Below are positions 35,050-48,300 of a stretch of 64,000 nucleotides of DNA, piece after piece. A program made the translations under genes and the position numbers. The DNA lies in the NCBI RefSeq assembly GCF_000006565.2, contig NC_031476.1, positions 4,959,900 to 5,023,899 on the forward strand, in the 5' to 3' direction. Source of the DNA: Toxoplasma gondii ME49 (lineage: Eukaryota; Apicomplexa; Conoidasida; Eucoccidiorida; Sarcocystidae). A model generated the notes under the pieces. That model did not search any database, was not told where the DNA came from, and worked only from the letters and a program-made list of their open reading frames with translations. Position 1 is the stretch's first letter, and every line of letters starts with the position of its first letter.

Positions 35050-36119
35050 CAAAATAAGCGCATATAGACATATACACGTACATGAGCCCATTCGAAAATA
35101 CGCACAGATACATAAATACATATCATACATACGCACACAGGCGAACATTGACACCTATGCCTTCGACCGTATCGGTGCCCAAAGACAGTTTGGCATCAAG
35201 GCTTTAAGTGACCAGAGTGAGCTCAATAGAGAAAAGGACCTGAGAAGGATTGCTCGATGTGTACAAGCGACGAACGACATCAGTGTTATGAATCGCCTGG
35301 TCCGGAATCACGAGCCTCATCCTAAGCGATAAATATATGCTTAAGCGTGAGCGTTGACGTCCTCAAACTGAGACTGAAGGAACGCATGTAAGAAGGGAAG
35401 GAAGCTGGAGTCGCTGCGAGACACGAGCACGCAGCTCGTGTCTCGCCGTAACTGGAGCACCACTGGTAAGAAAAGAGCCTAGCTCCACCCGTCGGCGCAC
35501 CGATATAACGCTTAATCCTAATGAACAGATGAACGTTCGTTTGCTGAGGTACAAGAAAAACAATAGAACCATGTACATACACGGTTCCACATATACACAT
35601 ATAAATATATATATATATATATATGTATATGTATATATGTATGTGTGTATCGACATTTCTAGACAAATATACAGATATTGATTGTGCGCTTTTCTCTTTT
35701 GTCGAGAGCGCAGATTTCTTCCTTCAGCGACTTTCTTCAACCATGTCGTTTCCTTCCCTTTCGCTTTCTACCATGCATCTTAGCTATAGCTCGTGTCTTC
35801 GCTTTGCCAGTTGTGTCTCTCTGCAGTTTCCGCTGTCTGTTCTCTTGGCTCTCTTTTCGGACGCACCGGCGCCTGCAGCGCTGCCCCAGGCGTTGACGAC
35901 TTTTTCGATTTTCACGGGCGGTGGGGCCTTTTTTTCGCCTTCGTCGTCGAGGGACGCTGCGGAAGGCGAGATCGAGAGCGTGAGTCCGTCGGCGAGAACA
36001 AGGACTTCCGGCCGAGTGGCGTCTCTCTTCTCTCCCACAAGCGCCTCGTCCAGGCCTGCGAGCGTCGCGCGCGACTTCGCGACTGCCTGCGTCGACAGCG
36101 GCGAAGCCGAAAGCGCCAT
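34046..36119 (-). CDS. PRKRIP1: PRKRIP1-type spliceosomal protein
   Basis: PRKRIP1 is a spliceosome component seen in catalytic-step complexes; nuclear. Two exons: 35867-36119 (ATG, 84 codons plus one base) and 34046-34695 (TAA), 300 residues, phase 1 join. Donor is CCG/GTGCGT, acceptor CGCAG. The family signature spans the junction: KAPPPVKIEKVVNAWGSAAG, then SDFFDRYRMSRNAELKRLEE and a long basic helix (RRILEAQEKNRHARERRKRR). This corresponds to the human APRPPPEFV...GSSAGAGSGEFHVYR...RLEKNK block. The C-terminal 150 residues are Glu/Arg-rich low complexity ending KPGMVTIKDDEW. The 1.2-kb intron carries a long TA tract. It is transcribed divergently from RPB6. Assignment rests on the conserved core; the N-terminal 50 residues are not obviously conserved. 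Confidence 0.85.
34984..35046. repeat. TA microsatellite in the PRKRIP1 intron
   Basis: (TA)n with CATA and AATA interruptions within intron 34696-35866; a second, shorter tract lies at 35606-35640. Confidence 0.95.
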
Positions 36120-36597
36120 CGAGACGGAGCGAGACGGAAAAAAGGCTCAAGGGAGGAGGAGAAGAAGAACGGAGTGGAAGGGAGACAGACGGGGAGGAAG
36201 AGGGGGAGGAAGACGGGGAGGAAGACGGGAGAGAGAAGAGAAGAAAAGAAGGAAGTGGAGAGAGTAGCGGAAGGGAGAAGGAGAGAAGAGAGGAGAGAAG
36301 AGAGGCGTTTTTATAGGTGTTTAGGAAGGAAGAAAGAGGGGAAATGTGGAAGGGAGGACGAGTAAACGGGAGAAACGGGAGAGAACAGAGGGACACGCGG
36401 AGAGCCGAGAGAACAGGTACGAGGGCAGACCGACAGGAAAACAAAGTGAAGGAAGGGAGTGTTCACGGAGAATATGCAGGCCGCGCATGAAAGAAGGGAG
36501 AGAATCCGAGAGAGAGAGAGCCTCGCGGCGCAAACGCAGTTCCGGAGAAAGCAGCAGAGCAAGAAGACGACTTCGCCTCCCCAACACAGCGAAATGA

Positions 36598-36611
36598 GGT
36601 GTATGTACACC
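36598..36611. promoter_or_regulatory. Palindromic motif GGTGTATGTACACC, copy 1
   Basis: Near-perfect inverted repeat (GGTGTA / TACACC around TG) preceded by ATGA. Copy 2 starts 53 bases downstream with the same ATGA flank. Confidence 0.6.
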
Positions 36612-36650
36612 TCGTTCGCGTGTCTGGACAGTCGAGACTCCTCGGGATGA

Positions 36651-36664
36651 GGTGTATGTACACC
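36651..36664. promoter_or_regulatory. Palindromic motif GGTGTATGTACACC, copy 2
   Basis: Identical to the copy at 36598 including the upstream ATGA. Exact repetition in a promoter suggests a protein-binding site. Confidence 0.6.
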
Positions 36665-37542
36665 AGAGTTGTCTGCAACAGGCGCTTCTATCTTTGTCGT
36701 CTCGGCAGGCGCGCCGTGAGAAGCCGGAGAAGAGGGAGGTGGAGACACAGCCAGTCTCTTCTCCTGAGTAACTCGAAATGCCGTGAAGGCAAGTTTTTTT
36801 GCAGACAATTTACACTTCAGACAGAGTCACGTCGCATCCGCTGTCGGCTATTTTGTCGCTCGTGACGCATGCTCGCCTCTCGCACGCGTCCAGTTCTTTT
36901 CTTCGCATGCATTTTCCTTTTTTCTCCCCGCTCTCTGGCTTGTTCTGCTGTTCACCTGTCGCGTTCTTCTCCTTCTCTCTCGCTCCTCTTTCTCTCGATT
37001 CTTCTGCCCGTTTTTTCGCCTTCTCTTCTCCCCGTTCTCGCTGCGAGTTCCCCCCACAACGAGGGAAGTAGGTCTGCCTCTCCTGGAGGCGGCTGCAGTT
37101 CGTTCGGTCGCACAAGGGCGGAGGCATCCGGACAGAAAAGCGAGGCCAGAAATTCAGCCGATCGAAGTTCTTCAAGTTCTTGAGAAGCTGTGCCTTCTCG
37201 TCGCAGCGTGTTGTTCTCCTCTCTCCACTCTTAGAGTGAAAACTTCTTCTCTTCACGGCCTCCTCCTTCGCCTTCTCCTCCCTTCTCCCATCGGCCTCCC
37301 TTCCCCTTTTCTCTTTTTCTTTACGCAGAAACGCGAGAGTGGAGTCTCTTCTTCACTCTCCTCAGCGGTGTCTCTGCCTGGTTTGTGCGTGTACCGCGGC
37401 CTCGACGGCGCGTCGCCAGGGCGCGATTTTCTCTACTCCTCTCTTTCTCTTTCTCCCTCTCTCCGACTTCTTCTCTCCCGCTTTGCCTCCACCTCAGCGA
37501 CGCTTGCCTTTCGCTACCGTGCGTTTTCTTCCACACTTCGCA

Positions 37543-38316
37543 ATGGCAGACGACGAAATCGACCATATGTTTGCGGGGGAACCTGGTGGCTTGGGAGACG
37601 ACTTTGGCGAGGACTTCGGAGACGACGAATTAATCGATGACTTCGACGTGGAACGCGCAGCTGCGGCCGCAAGCCACGAACCGGAATCGGACATTCTCGA
37701 CCCAAGTGACCCTAGAGCAGCCGTAAGAAAACAAACTCCTCACCTTGGTCATTCCGAAAATACATTTTACTACGTACTCACCTTAATCTATCAATATCTA
37801 TCAATCTCTCTATGAGTATCTCTATCAATCTATATTTATATATATATATATATTTATATATATATTTATATATGTGTAGATCCGTATATACGCTTTTATT
37901 CAAGATATGGACATATGGTGAACGCGTTTTTTTTCGCTGTGTTTGAGGACCGATTCCGCCATGTTTCCACCCTGTTCGCCGTTGCGGAGGCCTTTGCCGC
38001 CTTCCTGAGTCGGATGTTCATCTCGTTTGTTTCTCGCGTTTTCGTCTATTCTCAGCGACCCCACGCGCGACCGAGTGAGGGTCCGAGGATCACGAGTCCG
38101 TACATCACGAAGTTCGAGAAGGCTCGCGTCATAGGGACGCGCGCTCTCCAAATCAGCATGAACGCGCCAATCACGATTCCGCTGGACGGCGAGACAGATC
38201 CGCTTATTATCGCAGAGAAAGAGCTGTATCAGAAGACCATTCCCTTCACCATTCGCAGGTACCTCCCCGACGGCAGCTACGAAGACTGGAAAATCCAGGA
38301 ACTGATCGTCGACTAA
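37543..38316 (+). CDS. RPB6: DNA-directed RNA polymerase subunit RPB6 (RPABC2)
   Basis: Shared small subunit of RNA polymerases I, II and III, bridging the clamp region; nuclear. Two exons: 37543-37722 (ATG in CGCAATGG context, donor GTAAGA) and 38056-38316 (acceptor CTCAG, TAA), 146 residues. The first exon encodes the acidic, non-conserved N-terminus ([28 protein letters not shown]). The second encodes the conserved domain: [42 protein letters not shown], and the hallmark [20 protein letters not shown]. Length is close to other RPB6 proteins. The intron has a TATTTATA microsatellite. Divergent from PRKRIP1. Confidence 0.97.
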
Positions 38317-40016
38317 AAGACGCAGAGCGTCTGTGCGCCTCTCTCTTTCTTCTTGCCGACAGACAAAGGAAGAGAGAGCGAACGAAGGAGAAAGGAGAGA
38401 GAGAAACGAGAAGAAACAACCGAGGAAGAGGGGGACTGGGAGTCTCTCGAAGGTCTTTCCGTGTTGCTTTATGGCTCTGGACGGACCGTTGAGGCGGAGT
38501 ACGGGGGTCATTTTTTTCTAAAAAACAATTCAGTTGCCTTCGCGTTTGATGCTTGTCGGTTCTTCTACTTTTCTTCCTCTTTTGTTCTCTACGCGTTCTT
38601 TTTTCTTGGAGAGGAGTTTCAGAAAAAGACAGGCGTCTGCAGACGCGGCGACGTTTCGAAAGGTGTGTGCTTCGACGCTCTTTTCTTGGATGGTGAACGC
38701 GTCTTCTCGCTTTCTTGCATGTCTCTCCCGCTGGGTGCTTGCGTTCCACTGCTGCGCTTCTCCGGCAAAGTCGTCTCTGCCTTCACACAGGTTCTCTTCC
38801 TTTTGCTTGTTGCTGTTCTCTTCTCTCGCGTTCCTCTCCTGTTTTTTTTTCTCTAGCTCTTTCGCCTCTTGCTTGTTTCCTTCCTTGATGGCGTCTCCTC
38901 GTCCTTTACCTCTTGTGCTGTCTTGCCTTCCCCCGTCGAGTGTCTGCCGGGTGTATGTACACCCGGAGAGAGAGCGTTCTGCGAGGAACTTTGCGTTCGG
39001 CCTCTGCCGTGACGAGGTGGACTGCATGCGTGGAGAAGTTCCTTTCTGTTGCGTCACAGAACGCGAGGCAAAGCCGCGCAAGCCATCAGACACGAACGCG
39101 GCCGAAGAGAAGGCCGCAGAGACATATAGTCAACGAAGATGAAAGACTCGAGTTATGGACAGCACGAGACGCTATGTCATGGATCGTGAAAAGACAGAAG
39201 AAAACCGTAAAAACAAAGGCGAGCATCACCGCAAACTTTTAAATCAAAGAATAGAACCCAATGGCCTCCAAGAGCCCACATAGGGACATTCGCCTCCCTC
39301 CCACTTATACACATATACATGCATTTATGCATATATACACATATATATGCATAGTAGATGTACAACTATAATACATATATATATATATATGCATATATAT
39401 ATGCATATATATGTATGTATTACGCATCGAAGACGACCTCAAGGCAGATGAACGGTTCGAGGTCTGAAACAGACGAAGGCGGTATTAACAGAAGAAAAGT
39501 TGCTCTCAGATTGTTTCCTTTGTTCTGGCTGAGGCCATGTCGACGGAGCAGAACACCGGGGAAGAGAAGAAAGGCTTTCTTGCTTCGGCGTAGAAGTCCC
39601 AGAACAGCAACAGATGCCTTTTCAGAGAGCAGGAACTTTCGACAAAAAGAAGCCTCATGCGTCCATCCTTCTGCGAAGAAACGTGGATAAAAACGCGAGG
39701 AATCGCACCACGACCGAGCTGCGATCCGCGTCTGCTTCAAGACACAAAGATCGTTTCACCCTGTACAACCCCCAGAAAAAACAAGCCTCTCCAACTCTCT
39801 GCATCTGTGGCTCCGGGCTCCCGTTCTCTTCTGGTTCTCCACCTTTCCGCTTGGTCTCCCCCTGTGTCTTCTTTTTCTCCTGTTCTTCTCCTGTTTTTTC
39901 CTTCTTCTTCTTCTTCCTCTTCCCCTTTTCGACCTCCTCGTCTCGTCTGGGGGCCTTGTTCCGGACTTGGCCTCACTCTCAACCTCCCTGGGTCCGCTGA
40001 CTCGCCGCTTCTTCTT
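38317..40016. other. Convergent 3' region of RPB6 and RBM25
   Basis: Lies between two stop codons facing each other. It holds a third copy of the palindrome (38950-38963) and TA/CATA tracts at 39305-39420. Open frames such as 38353-38856 (+) are T/C-rich and unspliced; none is called. Confidence 0.55.
38947..38966. promoter_or_regulatory. Extended palindrome CCGGGTGTATGTACACCCGG
   Basis: Third copy of the GGTGTATGTACACC core, here with symmetric CCG/CGG flanks giving a 20-base inverted repeat. It sits downstream of RPB6, far from any called start codon. Confidence 0.5.
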
Positions 40017-43000
40017 CTACTCAGAGCACTCCTTCAGCTTGAGCTGCTCGTAGATGAGTAGCCTCCACATATTTCTGACGAAGCCTTCGGCCTCTTCGTC
40101 GAGGAACTTGGCCAGTTCGCCGAGGAGCTCCTCGGCCGGCGGACGGTCCGAAACGCGCTTCACGATGTAGTCGATCACCTCCAGAACGAGACTTTCTTCT
40201 GCCCCCATGAATTCGCAGACCTTCTTCCTCACCCAGGGTCGGAGCTTCAGGTCCAAAATGTTCTTCTGAAAAAAAAAACGTCAAACCATTCTCTCGGCGG
40301 TTCGCGTCTCTCCGCCAATCACGAGACGTTCCGTAAACCAACGCTCCACACCGTCCCATAGTCCCCCCACATACACACACACATACACGTTAGAAAAAAT
40401 GCATGTAAATCTATTCATGGCTCTCTACAAATGCCCAGCAGCTACACATACCCACAGCCAGACGCATGTATGTTCCGAGAGATACTCTGAAAGAAGACAC
40501 ACACACTCAAACAGCAGACGGAGACGCGCGAGCGTGGACAAGCGAAAAGAAAAACTTACTGAAATGAGGAGACTCCAGTCGATGTCGTAGACAAACAATT
40601 TCTCCTTCTCAGTCGGAACGCTGCAACAACGCAGGTGAACAGAAATTATTTATTTACTCGTTTATATATATATATATATATATCTACGGCTCTGGCTGTG
40701 CGCATGCATCGATCCACCCTTCGAGGAGTATGGTTTTATTTGTAGAGAAAGCATTTGAATATTTTGAATGACCAAGTTTATTTGACTGTTCAGGTCACCC
40801 TGTCCGATGGCCGATGGACGTCACCGCATGGGTCGTTTTCTCTGCGTTTTCGGCATTCCTGGAACTGCGCTTTCGTCTGTTTTTTGCGGCGTCTCTTTGC
40901 CTACGACGCGAGGAGTTTCTTGGACTGTTCAATGACTTTGAGAGTTTCCTGCGCCTTCTGCATTTTGTTCGTCACATCACGGTGCTCATCCAGCTTCGTC
41001 AGAGGCTTGTGGCGACGCCTGTCGTCGAAGCCTTCTTCGTCATCTCCGAAGAAGGCGCGTAGCTCCTGCGAGGGCGTCTGCGCCGCGCTCGTCTTCAACT
41101 GGAAAGTCAAAAATGAAAGAAAATCCCCATGCGTTTTGAGGCGTGGACATGGAAAGAGACGGAAATGCGCGAGAGGTGATGCATGGACAGGAACACACAG
41201 CGATACATGCATGTACATAAAATTTGTATGTGCATGCATTCACATACATCTAGAGAAAAAGAAAGAGGAAGAGAAAGAAGAGTCTGGACCCCATATTCAC
41301 CTGAAGCCACCGATTCGTTCCGGAGAAGATTCGCTCGAGTGGACTTGGAGTTGCTTCTTCGAGCTTGCGAAAACACCGCGCTTCTTCCACAGAAGAGTAC
41401 ACATGACCGTGTGCGTTGTTCCGCGATATTGCTGAAAGGAACTGCATGCATTTGCTGCTGCGCCTGCTCACCTCCGTTTTCACTCGACGCGCGTCTCTGT
41501 CGCTGCGGCTTGTCTCTTCCTTCCGAGTCTCCCGTGACTTCTCGTGTCTCGCAGCAGCAGTCTCCTCGTCCAGAAAAGAAGGCGTCTGCTCCTTCTGCTT
41601 TCGAGCGTCGCGGTGCCGGAGAGAAGGAGAAGACGGAGCAGCGCAGCGTTGGGATCTTTCTCGCGCGTCTCTCCCCTGTTCGACGCTGGCGGCCGGTGCG
41701 TCGCCTTCACCTTCTTGCCGGGCGCTTGCTCGGCTGCGATCCTGAGAAAAGGCGGTACATGCAGCGACAACGCATCGTGCCGAAGAGGAGACGATGGACA
41801 TGCACAGGACGAGCACTGGAAACAGTGAAGAGAGGGGAAGGAAGAGATGGGAAGGAAGAGAGGAGAAGGAAGAGAGGGGAAGGAAGAGAGGAGAAGGAAG
41901 AGAGGAGAAGGAAGAGAGGGGAAGGAAGAGAGGAGAAGGAAGAGAGGAGAAGGAAGAGAGGGGAAGGAAGAGAGGAGAAGGAAGAGAGGGGAAGGAAGAG
42001 AGGGGAAGCAATTGAGACGAATACGCCAGGGAGACTGAGGAAAAGGAAGTCGCATGCGCTTTGAAATGCATGGCATGACTGGAGAAAAAACACAACAAAG
42101 AGCACCGCGTCGGCGAAACGGAGGAAAAAACAGCCTTCTGTCTTCCCCATGGGTTCTCTCATCTCTGCGTCTCGTCTTTCTGTTTGAACGCTGGCGCGCC
42201 GAAACGTCCCTGTCCTTCTCGCCGTTCATCGACCAATCTCTCGTCTCCTTTTCACGGTTTCCATCGCTCGAGTCTCCTTCGTTTTAGTCCTCGTCTTCGC
42301 TCACCTCTCGGCGTCGCTTCGCTTCCTCTCGCAGTTCCTTTTCTTCTTCGTCTCGGTCCGCAGCGTCGTCTTCTGCCTCGCGTCTTCTTCTGCGTTTGCG
42401 CTCCTGACGTCGGCGAGGCTCTTGCAGGCCTTCCCACCACACTGCAGAAGAAAGCGACATTTTGCGTCCTTCTGTGGATCTCACGCAGGCAACGCTTGAC
42501 CGATACGCAGCCAAGTCGCACTCTCACCTCTGCAACTCCCCTGCTCTATGTAGCTCATGACAGGCACACGCCCATGTGATCGTTCAACTACGTAAACGTA
42601 GCGCTCGCTGCCCTCTCCAGCCTCTTCTAGCTTTGTCTCTCTGTCTGTCTGTCGCGACCTCTGTCGATCTCCATCTCCACTGGCTTCCGCTCTATATCTA
42701 CGTAACTCTCTTTCAGTTTGTTTCTCGTCTTTCGATCTGTCTACCGACTGGCGCATCACACAACCTCTACAGGTCTACCTATACAGAGACATATGCAGAC
42801 ACAGATATACGCTTTTCGCAGTAGAGAAGTACATTCGTGAGAATATGTCTACGCACAAAGCTCCCCACTTTCGAGCGTAGCTACCTACTCAAAAAAAGAT
42901 GCATGCTTGCCTACGGCTGTACCTCTACATTATAGGCGTCGAGGCATGTGAATGGACATGGAATCAGAGCACACAGCTGCGCAAACGGGTACATTTCAGT

Positions 43001-43473
43001 ACCGAGCGAGAGCCAACCTGCGTGTGTGTGTGTCTCGAAATCTACATTGGAAGATATGCATGCATGGAAAGGAAACTGCATGTCGAACCGACTCGATTAT
43101 GAACCTTCGTGAAAAACAGAGCCTTTGCTCCTTCATGTCTCGAACCCTCTGTGACGCAAAACAATAAACTGTCAACGGAAGAAGCCGTCACAGCGCCTCG
43201 AAATACTTTTGATTTATCCACGAAATGTGATAGAGTTTTGAAACTTTATTGTGAAACAAGGTGGAGGAGAAGAGTCGCACCGCCGCGCAGGTCTTGGTTA
43301 ATCAAGTGCTGTCGATCGTCGTCGCGAATCTCCTGCTCCAAGGCAACTTCTCTGCGAAGACACAGAAAACGAATATCTCCAGTTTTTCACACACGCCAAC
43401 TAAGCGAAACGTCTTTACTTACGAGACACAGTGCCGGCGACGCATCCACCGAACTTGTGATCTCTCTACACGC

Positions 43474-43507
<34 letters not shown>

Positions 43508-43711
43508 TTATAGACATATTATATAGATGCTTAGTTTTTAAAAGAATACGCATGAGTAGTGCAAGTCCGGAAACGCACCTAGTAACCTAACATAAGGCCG
43601 GAGAAATACATACATATGTATATATAGCTACAAAACCATCTGCACATGAATATATCTGTCTGTCTTTAGAAGTCGGCGTACATATGTCCACCGCTCTGTC
43701 GAAGTGTGCAC

Positions 43712-43742
<31 letters not shown>

Positions 43743-45317
43743 CGTATATGTATATATATATGTATATATATATATATATATGTAGAACGAGCCTTGAAAG
43801 ACGACTAGAATGCAGGAAAATTTACTTTTCTTTGTTCTGCTTGAAATCCTCCTCGCGAGTGATCCACTCCAATTCGCGGCGCCGAAATTCTCTGAGAACA
43901 GAGAGAGGACACTCAAGAAGAAACCCAGCAGATGCAAAAGGCGAGCGGGAGGGCGAGGTAAGAAGCGAGCCAACGGAGGGGAAGGTGAAAGAGAAGGCGA
44001 AGCAGAAAGGGGAGAGGCAGAAAGAGAAACCGAAAGGAATGAAGAACGAGATGCAGACAGGGAACAAAACACAGACACATACATGCACAGAAAGAGACGT
44101 AGACAGTGATATACCTCGAGAGACAGAGATACACAAATCGAGAAAAACGGTAAGAAAAACAGGCGTAATTGATGTCTATGACACACTTCTCGAATTCGGA
44201 GTCGCGGCGCTCCAGGTGGTGAAGCCTCTCCAGTTCGCGGCGGCAAGGGCGGTAGTCTTCCGTGATGTATCTGGGAGAAGCAGTGAAACACAGAGAGGTT
44301 CAATCAATTTTCACAAGGCACACACAGACTCTACGCAAACGCGCGCATAGATGACATCACAAAGAACTATGGTCGTGTATGTGTGCAGATATATATATAT
44401 ATATATATATACGTATGTGTATATATATATATATATATATATGTATATACGTAAACATATATATGATATGCCTGCGCACCCGCCATGGTTCCTCAACGCA
44501 TTAAACGTGAGCACAAGTAGATCTGCACCCGCGCAGATAAGCATATTCTGAGTTTCGGAGGTAGTCACTGCAGTTGTGAAAATGCCTGTGGAAGACCGTT
44601 TAACGAAGAGCGCGACAACGACAGAATATCGATGAACCCCCGTCAACCACGCATACGCAGTTTCTTACCACACTTCCCACACGCATATACATATACATAC
44701 ATATATATACATATATATACATATATATACATATATATATATATATGTCTATGTTTTACTATGGAGGTATGTTCGAACAGATTCGTCGAATGAATTTTCC
44801 AGAGGAAGTGCGAACCTTCGTCGGTCTACGCCGTCGGGTCCGACGCGATAGACAGAGCAAGAGGAAGCAGCTTCGGCGAGTTCCGGATTCATTGCTTTCA
44901 ACGCAGACAGACCAGCAAACGTCCCCAAGCCTCCCGCGGCAGCGACGACGCTCGCGGCAGACGGAGTTTCGTCCTGCGAGGGAAGACCCGGTGGCGCACT
45001 GGCGGGCAACGGCGCCGCCTCTCCCAAAGAAGAAGAAGAGGAAGAAGAAGAGGAAGAAGACGAAGAGGAAGAAGAGGAAGAAGAGGAGGAGGAAGAAGAG
45101 GAAGAAGAAGACGAGAGGTCCTTCGCGGACGAAGAGCGATGAGAAGAAGTACGAGACTCCGAGCCTGCGTCGCTGAAGATATAACAAGGCGAATGTGGGC
45201 GGACGAAAGTAAACGGGCAGAGAAAAACGAAGCGGAACAAGGAGACAGAAATCCATTTTTGAAAGCAAAAACACCCAGACATGTGCTATCTCTCTCGCTG
45301 TCTCTGTATATAAACGA

Positions 45318-45348
<31 letters not shown>

Positions 45349-48300
45349 TATATATTAATATATGAGTACATATATAAATTATAAATATAGGTGTGGACGT
45401 CCAGGCCGAGGCGAAGTATCAACCTTATCGAGAGGTCGAAAGGCACGCGCTGTTGAGTGAGGGAGAGAGTTGAAGATCCCAGTGAATCTCTGGAGACGTC
45501 ACTGAATCTGAAGATACAGCGCATTGCTCGATCTCTCAAGTCGGCCTCTTCCCCGTAAAAGTTTGTGTTTCAGAGAGAGACAGAGAGAACAGTTTCCTGA
45601 GGAACGAGGAAAGTGTACCTGCCAGAAAGACCTTTCTCCTTTCCTTCCTTTTCTTCTCTCCCGCCATGGCGAGAGCTGCGTCTCTTGCTCTCCTCCTTCC
45701 GCGGGGGCTTCGCCTCCTCTTCTGCGTCGTCCGGCTGGAACGCATGCACCGAGGCCAAGGAAGAACGAACAAGAGCCATTGCAACAGATAGATAATTGAG
45801 CGAAGCAGAGAGGACTGGCGAGAACACCAAACAAAATGTAGCAAGAAGAAGAAAAACCTGCCGAAGAAACGCAGCGACCCTGTCCACGCCGCATGAGCTC
45901 AAGGAGGAACACAGGGACTGCGAAGTGAAGAAGGAACGAAAGACGACAGGTTCAAGCGCGGCTGAAACGCGGAGAGTGGGGATGTCAGAGAGAAGAAAGG
46001 AAACGAAGAAGAACGTCGAGAAGGGCAACTTGACGGAAACGGGCAGAAACGGAGAGAGCAACATGAGTAAGACAAGGAAGTCCGGCGAAGCACGGACGAG
46101 AAAGAAAAAGATAAAGAAGGAAAGAAAAAGAGGAAAAGAGGGGAGAAAACGGCAGACGACGAGAGGTAGCACGCACCGGAATTTGGGACTCTTTGCGTTT
46201 GACGACCTCCAGAACGGCACTGCGGAGACGCGCTGTCTCCTCCTCGATTTCCTTCTCCACGTCTTCTCGCTTCTTATCGCGAAACTGCAGAGACAGCCGA
46301 AAGAACCCACAGCGTAGACAAGCCTTCAGCGAGACTTCAAAGTCGAGACGGCAGATCCATCTACGATTACGAAACGCAGAACAGAGAAAACAAGAACGTG
46401 GAGATGGAGAGCACCACCGAAGCTGGAAATGGAAACAAGTGAAACAGCGAAAAACGAGTCCAAGACAGTGTTGAAACGCGGACCTGTGTGGACGCCGAAC
46501 AGCGCTCAGGCAGGACGCGCAGAAAGAGACAAGAAGCCACAGGAGACGCGAGAAAGAAAAAGGTTTTCAAGCAACGCGACTGGAGACCTCTCACAGGACA
46601 TGCAGGAGAAGCCAGTGAATTGGAAACAATGCGTATTTTCAAATCGGCAACACTCAGGAGAGGCAAACTCGACATTTCCTTAGATGCGCCTTCTCTTCTG
46701 CCTCACCGTGTGCAAGGTGGAGAGAACTCTGTCCTCCTTAACGCGGTTCACTTCTGCCCTCACTTTCTCGTTGCAGTTAACCTATAACAACGAAAAACGA
46801 AAGACCGAAAAGTAGGAATAAAGCGAAAAAAAAAACGAAAAACCACGAAAACCAAGGACTCAGCGAAACGGCGCCAACGAAGAAAGCGTCGCAAGAGAGC
46901 AAAAAGGGAAGAGCCGAGGAGAGAGGAGGTGAAGGACACAGAGGGAGAAACAAGCAGAAATGGAGAGCGAAAAAAAGATCGACATCGAGAAGAAGAACGC
47001 GAAAGAAGCAAGAGAAACACGCCGCTACCTTGAGAGCTTTTCCGCCGATAACGAGATCTGGAAGAACTTCGAGGGCGTTGAGAGCCCCCACGGCGTCCTG
47101 GAAATCGCAGAAGCCAAACGCGGCGAGCTGGCCGGTTGTCGGATCCGCCTGGCGATTCCATCTGATGACGCGGCCGCACTCCTGAGCGGAAAACGGAGGA
47201 ACCAATTCTTTCTTGGAAAACGCAGCCAGCAACGAGAAGGAAGGAAACCGCAGGCGCAGCGAGAGAGAAAGAGAGCGAGAGAGGGGGGGGACGGAGAAGG
47301 GGAAGCGCGAGTTTCAGGGGAGGAAGAAAAGGAGAAAGAGAAAGAACGAAGACGCAAAGGTTACGGCAAATGTTACGGCGAAGGTTACGGCGAAGCCACG
47401 AGGCGAAGGCGAGCCGGAAGAAGAGTGGATGAAAGAACGAGAGAAGAGACGAGGAGAAAGGGAGTCCAAAGAGACAGCAGAGTAGGCAAGGGAAGATGAC
47501 AGGATGGAAGTCCGCCCCAGCGAGAACGAAGACAACAGAGTGAAGGAGACAGAAAAGGCAGAAAAGGCAGTGGAGACTTGGAGTCTCCCATAATTTTCTC
47601 CCCTTCTCCAATGTGAGAGAGCCGGTTGACCGCGCCTGTCCTGTTTCGCGTCTTCACTCTTGCCCTTCTCGTTCTCTGGGTCCTCGTTTGCCTACGGCGA
47701 GAAGGAGACGCAGGAAGTCGTTGTCGACATGGCGGTTGATGTTTCCTACGTAGACTGTGACAGGCTTGCTGCTTTCGTCGGCCTTCTCGTTCGCGGCCAT
47801 CGAGCCTCTCTCCTGCGACGTCGCCGCGAGCGCGTGAGAGCCTGGCGGATGGAAGAAGGAAGACGACGCGAGCCTTCCAGGGCATGGCAACAGACCAGGA
47901 CGGCCTGGACGGAACGCCGCGGGTGCAGCGCCTGAAAGGACAGGCAAACAAAGAAAGAAGGAGCTCCAGATGGAAAGCAGAAGACGGCCGGAGAGCAGAG
48001 CGCTCTGGAGCCGAGAGGCAGACGCCAGAGGGAACAGGAGAGACAGAGGCGAGAAAAGCAAAGGCGAGAAACGCAGGTGCCTTCGAATGTACCGGGTGGT
48101 GGAAGATGGGGGACGCCGAAGAGATGCACCAGCGGCGGAGCTCCAGGCTGCAAACAATTGAAAGGAGAAAAAAAAGAAAAACAGAATTCAGGAACGTCAG
48201 GCGCAACACGGAGACACACAATACCGAGAAGAAGAAAACGAACAGAAGACAGAGAGGAGACAGAAAGAGACGCGAAAACGAGCAAAGTGATGACGAAACA

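Larger units (their letters stand above)
36120..37542. promoter_or_regulatory. Bidirectional promoter between PRKRIP1 and RPB6
   Basis: The two start codons point away from each other across 1.4 kb. Each side reads C/T-rich in its own transcription sense. Two copies of GGTGTATGTACACC lie near the middle. Numerous open frames here are compositional and not called as genes. Confidence 0.6.

Noticed and set aside
41183..42229. Long frames on both strands around 41.2-42.2 kb
   Set aside because: Open only because of the purine minisatellite. The true coding segment is the RBM25 exon 41301-41741.
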